The position numbers and the translations under genes were made by a program. From assembly GCF_037203605.1 (NCBI RefSeq), contig NZ_JBBDHC010000001.1:62001-126000 (forward strand): a stretch of 64,000 bases of DNA, in the 5' to 3' direction. The first letter of the stretch is position 1. Every line of letters begins with the position of its first letter. This stretch comes from Denitratimonas tolerans. Lineage in GTDB: Bacteria > Pseudomonadota > Gammaproteobacteria > Xanthomonadales > Xanthomonadaceae. A model generated the notes under the pieces. It saw only the letters and a list, made by a program, of their open reading frames with translations, had not been told where the DNA came from and did no database searches. Below, piece after piece: positions 52,313 through 61,210 of this stretch.

Positions 52313-55123
52313 TCAGCGCTCCTGCTTGCGCACCAGGAGAATCCCCGCACCCACGATCACCGGCACGGCCAGCGCCATCGCCCGCAGCGACGCGTGCAGG
52401 TCGGAAAATCCCAGCGCCTTGTTGAACACGCCGCGGCTGATGTCGATCATGTGCGTGGCCGGATAGATCCCGCCCAGCCAGCGCGCACCGCCCTGCAGCG
52501 ACGACACCGGGTCGATCAATCCGGAGAATTGCGCCGCCGGGATCATCGTGCCGATCATCGCGCAGAACATCGCCGCGATCTGGCTTTTCGTCACGCTCGA
52601 TGCCAGCAGACCCATACCGGTGGCGCAGAGGCTGTAGAGCAGCGCGGCCAGTGCCAGTACGGCGAAGCTGCCGGTGATCGGCACGTCGAACAAGGTCACC
52701 GACATGAGGGTCATCAGCGCGAAGTTCAGCATGGCCAGCACCACATAGGGAATCTGCTTGCCGAGCAGGAACTCGCTGCGCGTGACCGGGGTGACGTAGA
52801 GGTTGATGATCGAGCCGGTTTCCTTTTCTCGCACCACCGCCAGCGCGGTGAGCATGGCCGGCAGCATCAGCAGCAGCAGCGGCATGACCGCGGGCACCAT
52901 CGCCGGCAGGCTCTTCACGTCCGGGTTGTAGCGGAAGCGGGTTTCGATGCCGGCAACTCCAGCGGGCGCGACGCCGCGCTGCGCCATCTGCTCGGCCAGC
53001 CAGTGCAGGTGGATGCCCTGCACATAGCCGGCCACGGTTTCGGCGCGCGGCGGCATCGCACCGTCGATCCATGCGCCGATCTGCACGGAATTCCCGCGCA
53101 GCACGTCGCGCATGAAGCCCGACGGGATCTCCAGCGCCAGGCTCAGTTCGCCGCTGCGCATGCGTCGGTCCAGATCGGCATGATCGGTGATCGGCGGGCG
53201 CTCGATGAAGTAGCGCGAACCCGACAGGCTGAAGGCGTAACTCTCACTCAACTGGGTGCGATCATGGTCGAGCACGGCATAGCGCAGGTCGTCCACGTCC
53301 ATGCTGATGCCATAGCCCATCACGAGCATCAGGATGGCCGAGCCGGCCAGCGCCAGCGTGGCGCGCACCGGGTCGCGGCGCAGCTCGAGCGCCTCGCGCC
53401 AGAGGTAGGCGAACAGGCGGCGGAAGCTGAAGCGGACGTGGCGCGGCGGGGGATGCGAGAGCGCGGCATCCACAGGTTGGGGGCTTGCGAATCCCGACGC
53501 TGGCGTGGCGGTGGTGTTGGGGTTCCTTGCCTCACCCCAACCCGTGTTGGCGTCGGAGGATTCTCCCGGGGCGGCACGCTTGGCAGCTTCACCGTCGGCT
53601 TCCAGCAGATAGCCGATGAAGGCGTCTTCCAGATCCTTTGCGCCGCGCTTTTGCACCAGCGCCGCCGGCGCATCGCTGTCGAGCACGCGGCCGGCGTGCA
53701 TCATCGACATGCGGTCGCAGCGCGCGGCTTCGTTCATGAAATGGGTGGAGATGAAGATCGTCACCCTGTCGCGCCGCGACAGCTCCACCAGCAGCCGCCA
53801 GAATCCATCGCGCGCCACCGGGTCCACGCCCGAGGTGGGTTCATCCAGGATCAGCAGCTCCGGCGCGTGCACCATCGCCACCGCCAGCGAGAGGCGCTGG
53901 CGCATGCCCAGCGGCAGGCTGCCGGGCAGACTGTCGCCCATATCCTCCAGCCCGAAGCGACGCTGCATCCCGGCCACGCGCGCGGCGATGTCCGCCGTGG
54001 GAACCTGGAACAGGCGCGCGTGCAGCTCCAGGTTCTGCCGCACGGTGAGCTCGCCATAGAGCGAAAAGGATTGCGACATGTAGCCCACGCGCCTTCGCGT
54101 ATCCATGTCCTCCGGATCCACTTCGCGACCGAACAGCCAGGCCTTGCCCTCGCTCGCCGGCAAGAGGCCGGTCAGCATCTTCATCGTGGTGGTCTTGCCG
54201 CAGCCGTTGGAACCCACGAAGCCGAAGATCTCGCCGCGACGGATGCGGAAGCTGACGCGATCCACCGCGACGAAATCGCCGAAACGCATGGTGAGGTCCC
54301 TGGCTTCGATCGCGATCCCGTGTTCGCTCGCGTCCAGCGGCGGAATCGCCACCGGCGCGTGGTCGCGGGTCTTTTCTTCCGGCAGGAGGCGAACGAAGGC
54401 CGCCTCCAGCGAGTCGGTTCCGGTGCGTTCGAGCAATTCCTGCGGCGTGCCCGTGGCCAGCACGGTGCCCACGTCCATCGCCACCAGCCAGTCGAAATCC
54501 TGCGCCTCGTCCATGTAGGCTGTGGCGACGATCACGCTCATGCCCCGGCGCTCGCTGCGGATGCGGCCGATCAGATCCCAGAACTGCGCGCGCGCCAGCG
54601 GATCGACGCCGGTGGTTGGTTCGTCGAGGATCAGGAGGTCCGGATCGTGGATCAGCGCGCAGCACAGCCCGAGCTTCTGCTTCATGCCACCGGAAAGCTT
54701 GCCGACCGGACGCGCGAGGAAGGGATAAAGGCCGGTGGCGCGGGTCAGCTCGTCGATGCGGCGGCGGCGTTCTCCGGCGTCGTGTCCGAACAGGCGCGCA
54801 AAAAACTGCAGGTTTTCCTCCACGCTCAGGGTTGGATAAAGATTGCGCCCCAGCCCCTGCGGCATGTAGGCGATGCGCGGGCAGACGCGATTGCGATGGC
54901 TGCGGCTGCGCATGCTGCCACCGAGGGTTTCGATGTCGCCCGCCTGCAGGGCGCGCGCGCCGGCGATCAGCGAGAGCAGGCTGGACTTGCCCACGCCATC
55001 GGGACCGATCAGGCCGACCATGCACCCCGCCGGAAACGCCAGATCGACCCCGGCCAGCGCCGCCACTTTGCCGTAGCGCAGGTGCACGCCGGCCACGCGC
55101 ACCACCGGCGGCGGACTCGACAT
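52313..55123 (-). CDS. rbbA: RbbA-type ABC transporter: two ATPase domains fused to a permease
   Basis: A 936-residue protein (E. coli RbbA 911). Domain 1 (1-250) has Walker A GPDGVGKSS (40-48), signature LSGGMKQ (143-149) and LLILDEPTTG; domain 2 (270-505) has GSNGCGKTT (304-312), a degenerate signature LPLGMRQ (403-409) and LLILDEPTSG; the C-terminal half (570-936) is an ABC-2 permease with six membrane segments. The linker 511-560 holds an in-frame repeat-like sequence (GWGEARNPN at 528-536). ATG 55123 shares one base with the yhiI stop. RbbA is reported to bind ribosomes in E. coli; the domain layout suggests an exporter. Confidence 0.9.
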   Translation of the reverse strand: MSSPPPVVRVAGVHLRYGKVAALAGVDLAFPAGCMVGLIGPDGVGKSSLLSLIAGARALQAGDIETLGGSMRSRSHRNRVCPRIAYMPQGLGRNLYPTLSVEENLQFFARLFGHDAGERRRRIDELTRATGLYPFLARPVGKLSGGMKQKLGLCCALIHDPDLLILDEPTTGVDPLARAQFWDLIGRIRSERRGMSVIVATAYMDEAQDFDWLVAMDVGTVLATGTPQELLERTGTDSLEAAFVRLLPEEKTRDHAPVAIPPLDASEHGIAIEARDLTMRFGDFVAVDRVSFRIRRGEIFGFVGSNGCGKTTTMKMLTGLLPASEGKAWLFGREVDPEDMDTRRRVGYMSQSFSLYGELTVRQNLELHARLFQVPTADIAARVAGMQRRFGLEDMGDSLPGSLPLGMRQRLSLAVAMVHAPELLILDEPTSGVDPVARDGFWRLLVELSRRDRVTIFISTHFMNEAARCDRMSMMHAGRVLDSDAPAALVQKRGAKDLEDAFIGYLLEADGEAAKRAAPGESSDANTGWGEARNPNTTATPASGFASPQPVDAALSHPPPRHVRFSFRRLFAYLWREALELRRDPVRATLALAGSAILMLVMGYGISMDVDDLRYAVLDHDRTQLSESYAFSLSGSRYFIERPPITDHADLDRRMRSGELSLALEIPSGFMRDVLRGNSVQIGAWIDGAMPPRAETVAGYVQGIHLHWLAEQMAQRGVAPAGVAGIETRFRYNPDVKSLPAMVPAVMPLLLLMLPAMLTALAVVREKETGSIINLYVTPVTRSEFLLGKQIPYVVLAMLNFALMTLMSVTLFDVPITGSFAVLALAALLYSLCATGMGLLASSVTKSQIAAMFCAMIGTMIPAAQFSGLIDPVSSLQGGARWLGGIYPATHMIDISRGVFNKALGFSDLHASLRAMALAVPVIVGAGILLVRKQER
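53516..53541. repeat. Hairpin-forming repeat inside the rbbA linker
   Basis: GTTGGGGT (53516-53523) and ACCCCAAC (53534-53541) form a perfect 8-bp stem within coding sequence for residues 528-536. It resembles intergenic GTTGGGGTGAGG...ACCCCAAC repeats of Xanthomonadales; the flanking linker (511-560) is low complexity. Confidence 0.55.
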
Positions 55124-56211
55124 CACTCGGTCCGGGTGCGCAGCGACTCGGGCACGGCCAGGGATTCGGGCCACGCCGCCTGCGGATCGAGCTTCAGCCA
55201 GGCCACGCCGGGAACGCCGGTCTTCACCTGGTCCAGGTGCCGGCGCAGCAGTTCCGGCGCGATCTGCGCGCGCACCCGGAACATCAGCTTCTGCCGCTCG
55301 CTCGCGGTTTCCACGGTCCTGGGCGTGAACTGCGCCTGGCTGGCGACGAAGGAGACGCGCGCCGGAATGACGATATCGGGCGCGACGTCCAGCACCAGCC
55401 TCGCCTCGCTGCCGATGGCGATGCGGCCGGCGACGGTCTCTGGCACGAAGAATGTCATGTAGACATCGGACAGATCGAGCAGGTTCAGCACGCGACCACC
55501 CGCGCCGATCACCTCGCCCGCCTGCGCCACGCGCACCTGCACGCGGCCGTCGCGCGGGGCCTTGAGGTCGCTGTCGCGCAGATCGGCATCGATCCGCGCG
55601 ATGGTGGCCTCGGCCGCAATCACCGAGGATTGCGCTCCCTCGACCTGCGCCTTCGCCGCGTCCACCGCCGCCTGCGCCGCCGCCACCTGCGCGCGCGTCG
55701 CGGCCAGAGCCGCCTGGGCGCTGCGCCAGTTCGCGCGATCGTCGTCGAGCTGCTGCAGCGAAAGCGCGCCTTCCTTCGACAGGGTTTCGGTGCGCGTCAG
55801 CCGCCGCCGCTGCGCCTCCAGCTCCGCTTCGCGCTGCGCGATCTGGGCGCGCATCGCCACCACGTCGGCCTCACGCAGCGCGACCTGCGCCTGCGCGGCG
55901 GCGACGGCCTGAACCGCCTGCTGGCGGCCGGCCTCGGCCTCCGCGCGCTGCGCCGCGAGCGTGTCGATCTGCATCTTCGCCAAAACCTGCCCGGCGCTGA
56001 CGAAATCGCCCTCGCGCACGAGGATGTCCTCGACCCGCCCCGGCAGCCGCGTCGCCACGTCGATCTCGGTCGCCTCGATCCGCCCGTTGCCGCTGATGAA
56101 CCCTTCACCCGGCCCGTCATCGGCCAGCCGCTGCCAGCCCCACCATGCCAGGGCGAGCAGCCCGAGGACGACGAACGGGAGGAGCCGGCGGTGGAAGGAT
56201 GTGATCGCCAT
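55123..56211 (-). CDS. yhiI: HlyD-family periplasmic adaptor (YhiI type)
   Basis: A 362-residue membrane fusion protein: N-terminal anchor (LLPFVVLGLLALAWWGW), a biotinyl-lipoyl-like domain (EIDVATRLPGRVEDILVREGDFVSAGQVLAKM), a long Ala/Gln/Arg-rich coiled coil (about 80-210), and a barrel domain (DLKAPRDGRVQVRVAQAGEVIG). It links the RbbA-YhhJ permease to an outer-membrane channel not encoded here. It begins the yhiI-rbbA-yhhJ operon, 111 bases downstream of ilvE. Confidence 0.91.
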   Translation of the reverse strand: MAITSFHRRLLPFVVLGLLALAWWGWQRLADDGPGEGFISGNGRIEATEIDVATRLPGRVEDILVREGDFVSAGQVLAKMQIDTLAAQRAEAEAGRQQAVQAVAAAQAQVALREADVVAMRAQIAQREAELEAQRRRLTRTETLSKEGALSLQQLDDDRANWRSAQAALAATRAQVAAAQAAVDAAKAQVEGAQSSVIAAEATIARIDADLRDSDLKAPRDGRVQVRVAQAGEVIGAGGRVLNLLDLSDVYMTFFVPETVAGRIAIGSEARLVLDVAPDIVIPARVSFVASQAQFTPRTVETASERQKLMFRVRAQIAPELLRRHLDQVKTGVPGVAWLKLDPQAAWPESLAVPESLRTRTE

Positions 56212-56322
56212 GCGTTAACTTCCGGAGGATCTGGACGAAAAGCATCGCAGAAATGGCGCTGGAAGGATTGATGGGGGTCAAGTCGGCGGCGGCACCGCCG
56301 GGGCCGCTTGCCCGGGCCACCA

Positions 56323-57408
56323 TCACGCCAGGCGAGTCAACCAGCCGTGGCGATCCGGGGCACGGCCGTACTGGATGTCGGTCAGCTCCTTGCGGACCGA
56401 CATGGTCAACTCGCCGGCGGGCGCGTCGAGGCTGCCGACGGAAAAATCCGGGCCCTTGAGCTGGCCGATGGGCGAGATGCTGGCGGCGGTGCCGCAGGCG
56501 AAGGTTTCCACGATGTCGCCCGAGGCCACGCCGTCGATCCATTCCTGCACGTCGATCCGGCGCTCGGTGACGGCCACGCCGCGATCGCGCAGGAGCTGGA
56601 GCACCGAGAGGCGGGTGATGCCTTCCAGGATGCTGCCGGAAAGCTCGGGCGTGATGACGCTGCCGTCGCGCCGGACCAGGAACACGTTCATGCCGCCCAG
56701 TTCCTCCAGCCAGCGGCCTTCCTGCGAATCCAGGAACAGCACCTGCGAGCAGCCGTTGGCCACCGCTTCCTTCTGCGGCAGCAGCGAGGAAGCGTAGTTG
56801 CCACCGCACTTGGCGGCACCGGTGCCGCCGCGACCGGCGCGCGAATACTCGCGCGACAGCCAGATCGCGACCGGCTTCACCCCGCCCTTGAAGTAGGCAC
56901 CGGCGGGGCTGGCGATGACGTAGTAGGCGACTTTCTGCGCCGAGCGCACGCCGAGGAAGTTCTCGTTGGCGATCATGAAGGGACGCAGGTACAGGCTGGA
57001 CTCGCCGCCCGAGGGCACCCACGCCGCATCGATCTTCACCAGTTCGCGGATCGAGTCGATGAATGTGTCGACCGGCAGCTCCGGCAGGGCCAGGCGGTGC
57101 GCCGAGCGCTGCAGGCGCGCGCCGTTGGCCTCGGGACGAAACGACCAGATCGATCCGTCGGCATGGCGGAAGGCCTTGAGGCCCTCGAAAATCTCCTGCG
57201 CATAGTGCAGCACCGCCGAGGCCGGATCGAGCGTCAGCGGACCGTAGGCGCGCACCTGCGCATCGTGCCAGCCCTGCCCGGCCTCCCAGTCGATGCTCAC
57301 CATGTGATCGGTGAAATGCAGGCCGAAGCCCGGATTGGCGAGGATCGCGGCGCGCTCGGCGTCGGTTTTGGGCTGGGTGGACGGAAGGATCTGGAACGGA
57401 ATGCTCAT
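56323..57408 (-). CDS. ilvE: Branched-chain amino acid aminotransferase
   Basis: A 361-residue class IV PLP aminotransferase converting Leu, Ile and Val to their 2-oxoacids. Motifs: YAQEIFEGLKAFR, AGRGGTGAAKCGGNYASS with PLP lysine Lys200, FLDSQEGRWLEELGGMN, GSILEGITRLSVLQL and FACGTAASISPIG. Length and the GGMN element match the longer BCAT type. ATG 57408 (MSIPFQILPS) was chosen. It follows lpd by 25 bases, so its 2-oxoacid products feed the Bkd complex of the same operon. Confidence 0.93.
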   Translation of the reverse strand: MSIPFQILPSTQPKTDAERAAILANPGFGLHFTDHMVSIDWEAGQGWHDAQVRAYGPLTLDPASAVLHYAQEIFEGLKAFRHADGSIWSFRPEANGARLQRSAHRLALPELPVDTFIDSIRELVKIDAAWVPSGGESSLYLRPFMIANENFLGVRSAQKVAYYVIASPAGAYFKGGVKPVAIWLSREYSRAGRGGTGAAKCGGNYASSLLPQKEAVANGCSQVLFLDSQEGRWLEELGGMNVFLVRRDGSVITPELSGSILEGITRLSVLQLLRDRGVAVTERRIDVQEWIDGVASGDIVETFACGTAASISPIGQLKGPDFSVGSLDAPAGELTMSVRKELTDIQYGRAPDRHGWLTRLA

Positions 57409-57433
57409 GACGGACTCGCGGGAATGACGGGGA

Positions 57434-58840
57434 TCAGATATGCAGCGCATGACCGAGCGCGCGCAGCGCGGCTTCCTGCACCGCCTCGCCCAGGGTCGGA
57501 TGGGGATGGATGGTAGCGGCGATGTCCTCGAGCGTGGCACCCATCTCGATGGACTGCACGAAGGCGATAGACAGCTCCGACACCTGCGCGCCCACGGCCT
57601 GCCAGCCGAGGATGCGGTGGTCGCCCTCGCGCGCGACCACGCGCACGAAGCCGTCGGCCGATTCCAGCGTCATCGCGCGGCCGTTGGCGGCAAACGGGAA
57701 CAGCGCGACCTTGACCGCGTGCCCGGCGGCCCTGGCCTCGTCCGGCGACAGCCCGACCGTCACGATTTCCGGGTCGGTGAAGCACACCGCCGGCATCGCG
57801 GCGGGCTGGAAGCGGCGGGTCTTGCCGGAAACGATCTCGGCCACCATCTCGCCCTGCGCCATGGCGCGGTGCGCGAGCATCGGTTCGCCGGCCACGTCGC
57901 CGATGGCCCAGACGTTGCGCATCGAGGTGCGGCACTGGTCGTCGATCCTCACGGCGCGGCCGGCCGTGTCCAGGCGCAGGGACTCGAGGTTGAAACCCTC
58001 GGTCTTCGGCTTTCGGCCCACGGCAACGAGGATGCGATCGGCCTCGATCGCGCGCTCGGCACCGTCGGGCGTGCGCACCCGTAGCGCGCCGCTCCCGGAA
58101 AGCCCGAGCACGCTGTGGCCGACAAGGGTTTCCACGCCCAGCGCCTTGAGGTGCTTGGCCACCGGCGCGGTGAGCTCGGCGTCGTAGGCCGGCAGGATGC
58201 GATCCTGCGCCTCGACCACGGTCACCTCGCAGCCGAGCTTGCGGTACGCCGTGCCCAGCTCCAGGCCGATATAGCCGCCGCCGACCACGACCAGCTTCTT
58301 CGGCAGCTCCGCCGGCGAAAGCGCCTCGGTGGAGGAAACGACCTTGCCGCCGAACTTCAGGAAGGGCAGCTCAACCGGCACCGAGCCGGTCGCCAGCAGC
58401 AGGTGCTCGCAGCGGATGCGCAGGCTGTCGCCACCCTCGCCCGCGCCGGGAACATCCACGGTCTTGCCGTCCACCACCTGGCCCCAGCCCTTGACCACGC
58501 GCACACCGTGTTTCTTCAGCAGCGCCGCCACGCCGCCGGTGAGGCGACGCACGATGCCGTCCTTCCAGGCCACGGTCCTGCCGATGTCGAGCGTGGGCGA
58601 GGAAACGCCGATGCCCAGCGGCGATGTGCCCGCAGCACAGGCCGCCACCCGGGCGAACTCCTCGGCCGCGTGGATCAGCGCCTTGGAGGGAATGCAGCCG
58701 ATGTTGAGGCAGGTGCCGCCCGGGGTCGCGCCTTCCACCAGCACGGTCGGGATGCCGAGCTGGCCGGCGCGGATCGCGGCCACATAGCCGCCGGGGCCGC
58801 CGCCGAGGATCAAGAGTCGGGTGTCGATGATCTGGCTCAC
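57434..58840 (-). CDS. lpdA: Dihydrolipoyl dehydrogenase (E3 of the Bkd complex)
   Basis: A 468-residue flavoprotein reoxidising dihydrolipoamide with NAD+. FAD motif ILGGGPGGYVAA, redox disulfide GGTCLNIGCIPSKAL (Cys44, Cys49), NAD motif VVGGGYIGLELG, and the active-site base in ATIHPHPTLGEAVQEAAL. It follows bkdB by 4 bases, as in Pseudomonas bkd operons, where the E3 is dedicated to branched-chain oxoacids. Confidence 0.94.
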   Translation of the reverse strand: MSQIIDTRLLILGGGPGGYVAAIRAGQLGIPTVLVEGATPGGTCLNIGCIPSKALIHAAEEFARVAACAAGTSPLGIGVSSPTLDIGRTVAWKDGIVRRLTGGVAALLKKHGVRVVKGWGQVVDGKTVDVPGAGEGGDSLRIRCEHLLLATGSVPVELPFLKFGGKVVSSTEALSPAELPKKLVVVGGGYIGLELGTAYRKLGCEVTVVEAQDRILPAYDAELTAPVAKHLKALGVETLVGHSVLGLSGSGALRVRTPDGAERAIEADRILVAVGRKPKTEGFNLESLRLDTAGRAVRIDDQCRTSMRNVWAIGDVAGEPMLAHRAMAQGEMVAEIVSGKTRRFQPAAMPAVCFTDPEIVTVGLSPDEARAAGHAVKVALFPFAANGRAMTLESADGFVRVVAREGDHRILGWQAVGAQVSELSIAFVQSIEMGATLEDIAATIHPHPTLGEAVQEAALRALGHALHI

Positions 58841-58844
58841 GGGG

Positions 58845-60164
58845 TCACTCCACGAACAGCAGGGCGGGGTTTTCCAGCAGCGCGCGGATCGCCTGCACGA
58901 ACTCGGCCGACTCCATGCCGTCCACCACGCGGTGGTCGAAGGAGGACGACAGGTTCATCAGTTTGCGCGCCTCCACCAGGCCGTTGCGGATGCAGGGGCG
59001 CTCGATCATGCGGTTGACCCCGACGATGGCGACCTCGGGGTGGTTGATGATCGGGGTGGACATGATCCCGCCGATCGGCCCCAGGCTGGTGATGGTGATG
59101 GTGGAGCCCGACAGCTCCTCGCGCGTCGCCTTGCCGGCACGCACCGCACCGGCAAGGCGCGCGATTTCGGCCGCGGTCTGCCACAGGTCGAGCGACTCGG
59201 CGTGCGCCACGACCGGCACCGACAGCCCGCTGTCGCTCTGCGTCGCGATGCCCAGCCGCACCCCGTGGGAGCGCGTGATGATGTTGGCCTCGTCATCGAA
59301 GCGCGCGTTCATCTGCGGAAAGTCGCGCAGCGCCAGCACCATGGCGCGCGCCAGGAACGGCAGGAAGGTGAGCTTGCCGCGGGTCTTGCCCCACTTCGCG
59401 TTGAGCTTGCCGCGCAAGGCTTCCACCTCGGTCACGTCGATTTCCTCGACGTAGGTGATGTGCGGAATGCGCCGCCAGGAATCCTGCATCTTCTGCGCGA
59501 TGCGCCGACGCAGTCCCATCACCGGAATCTGCTCCTCGCCCTCGCGGCGCGCGTAGCCCGACGATCCGCCGCCCGCAGGCTGCGCCCGACCGCCGCGCGC
59601 GGCGTAGGCATCGAGATCGGCGTGCATCACCCGCCCGCCGGGGCCGGTGGGCGGCACGAAGCGCAGTTCGATGCCCAGATCCCAGGCGCGTCGGCGCACC
59701 GCGGGCGAGGCCAGCGGGGCTTCGCCCGTGAAGCGGGGATTCGGGATTCGGGACTCGGGATTTGCGGGAACGGCGGCTTCGGGGACTTTGGCGGCAACCG
59801 GAGCGGGTTCGGGTTTCGGGTCGGGCAGGCGCGGCGGCGGCTCGGGCGCGCGGGCCACGGCGGGTTTCTCCGCGGCGGCGCTGCCTGCGGAAGCCGCTTC
59901 GCCCGGTTTGACGTTGCCGTCGCCGGCCACTTCCAGCCGGATCAACGCGCTGCCCACGGCCAGGGTTTCGCCCAGGGCACCGCCCAGCGCAAGTACCGTG
60001 CCGGCGACGGGCGAGGGAATCTCCACCGTCGCCTTGTCGGTCATCACCTCGGCGATGATCTGATCCTCGGCCACGGCGTCGCCCACGCCGACCTTCCAGC
60101 CGACCAGTTCGACCTCGGCGATACCTTCACCGATATCCGGCATCTTGATGACATGCTGTCCCAT
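58845..60164 (-). CDS. bkdB: Dihydrolipoamide branched-chain acyltransferase (E2)
   Basis: A 439-residue E2: one lipoyl domain (1-78, lipoylated Lys44 in MTDKATVEIPSP), a long Ala/Pro linker, a peripheral-subunit-binding domain (about 151-190, ASPAVRRRAWDLGIELRFVPPTG), and the acyltransferase core with catalytic FDHRVVDG near residue 410. The linker contains NPESRIPNPR (134-143), encoded by four tandem heptamers typical of intergenic repeats. It starts 3 bases after bkdA2. Confidence 0.93.
   Translation of the reverse strand: MGQHVIKMPDIGEGIAEVELVGWKVGVGDAVAEDQIIAEVMTDKATVEIPSPVAGTVLALGGALGETLAVGSALIRLEVAGDGNVKPGEAASAGSAAAEKPAVARAPEPPPRLPDPKPEPAPVAAKVPEAAVPANPESRIPNPRFTGEAPLASPAVRRRAWDLGIELRFVPPTGPGGRVMHADLDAYAARGGRAQPAGGGSSGYARREGEEQIPVMGLRRRIAQKMQDSWRRIPHITYVEEIDVTEVEALRGKLNAKWGKTRGKLTFLPFLARAMVLALRDFPQMNARFDDEANIITRSHGVRLGIATQSDSGLSVPVVAHAESLDLWQTAAEIARLAGAVRAGKATREELSGSTITITSLGPIGGIMSTPIINHPEVAIVGVNRMIERPCIRNGLVEARKLMNLSSSFDHRVVDGMESAEFVQAIRALLENPALLFVE
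59736..59763. repeat. Four tandem heptamers inside the bkdB linker
   Basis: GGGATTC, GGGATTC, GGGACTC and GGGATTT follow one another directly, encoding NPESRIPNPR on the minus strand. Heptamer arrays of this type occur between genes in Xanthomonadales. Confidence 0.7.
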
Positions 60165-60167
60165 CGC

Positions 60168-61208
60168 TCAGTCCTCCAGCACGCGCTTCATGGCGTCGAT
60201 GACCCGGGCCGGGCCCGGGAAGTAGTCCCACTCCTGCGCGTGGGGATAGGGCGTGTCCCAGCCGGTGACGCGCTCGATCGGGGCTTCGAGGTGGTAGAAG
60301 CAGTGCTCCTGCACCAGCGACACCAGCTCGGCACCGAAGCCGCTGGTGCGCGTGGCCTCGTGCAGTACGATGCAGCGGCGGGTCTTCTTCACCGAGTCGA
60401 CGATGGTGTCCAGATCCAGCGGCCACAGGCTGCGCAGGTCGATGACTTCCGCATCGATGCCGGCATCCTCGGCCGCGGCCAGCGCCACCCAGACGGTGGT
60501 GCCGTAGGTGAGGATCGTCAGCGCCTTGCCTTGGCGCGCGATCGCGGCCTTGTCGAGCGGCACGCTGTAGTAACCCTCGGGCACGAGGTTCCCGGGGTGC
60601 TTGGTCCACGCCTGCACCGGGCGGTCGTGGTGGCCGTCGAAGGGGCCGTTGTAGAGGCGCTTGGGCTCCAGGAAGATCACCGGATCGCCGCATTCGATCG
60701 AGGAGATCAAGAGACCCTTGGCGTCGTAGGGGTTGGACGGCATCACCGTGCGCAGGCCGGCGACGTGGGTGAAGATCGCCTCCGGGCTCTGGCTGTGGGT
60801 CTGGCCGCCGTAGATGCCGCCGCCGCAGGGCGTGCGGAACACCACCGGGGCGGTGAACATGTTGCAGGAGCGGTAGCGCAGGCGCGCGGCCTCGGACACG
60901 ATCTGGTCGTAGGCCGGATAGATGTAGTCGGCGAACTGGATCTCGGCCACCGGGCGCAGGCCGTAGACCGCCATGCCGATGGCCGCGCCGGCGATGCCGC
61001 TTTCGGAAATCGGCGCGTCGAACACGCGGTGCTTGCCGTATTTGGCCTGCAGCCCGTCGGTGCAGCGGAACACGCCGCCGAAGTAGCCCACGTCCTCGCC
61101 GAAGATCACCACGCTGTCGTCGCGCTCCAGCATCACGTCCATGGCCGAACGCAGGGCCTGGATCATCGTCATCGGGCTCGCGCCCGCGGCGGTTTCGATA
61201 TCGCTCAT
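60168..61208 (-). CDS. bkdA2: Branched-chain 2-oxoacid dehydrogenase E1 beta subunit
   Basis: A 346-residue transketolase-like subunit. Landmarks: VVIFGEDVGYFGGVFRCT, FDAPISESGIAGAAIGMA, EIQFADYIYPAYDQIVSEAA, YNGPFDGHHDRPV, VIDLRSLWPLDLDTI and VTGWDTPYPHAQEWDYFPG, close to Pseudomonas BkdA2. It pairs with E1 alpha to form the active sites. The start at 61208 lies 2 bases after bkdA1. Confidence 0.93.
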   Translation of the reverse strand: MSDIETAAGASPMTMIQALRSAMDVMLERDDSVVIFGEDVGYFGGVFRCTDGLQAKYGKHRVFDAPISESGIAGAAIGMAVYGLRPVAEIQFADYIYPAYDQIVSEAARLRYRSCNMFTAPVVFRTPCGGGIYGGQTHSQSPEAIFTHVAGLRTVMPSNPYDAKGLLISSIECGDPVIFLEPKRLYNGPFDGHHDRPVQAWTKHPGNLVPEGYYSVPLDKAAIARQGKALTILTYGTTVWVALAAAEDAGIDAEVIDLRSLWPLDLDTIVDSVKKTRRCIVLHEATRTSGFGAELVSLVQEHCFYHLEAPIERVTGWDTPYPHAQEWDYFPGPARVIDAMKRVLED

Positions 61209-61210
61209 GG

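Noticed and set aside
52394..55462. 1022-codon plus-strand open frame
   Set aside because: Antisense shadow of rbbA, whose ATPase motifs are unmistakable.
56212..56322. TTGACCCCCATCA before yhiI as a heat-shock promoter
   Set aside because: The two sigma-32-like parts are adjacent with no proper spacer, and no -10 fits a sigma-70 reading.
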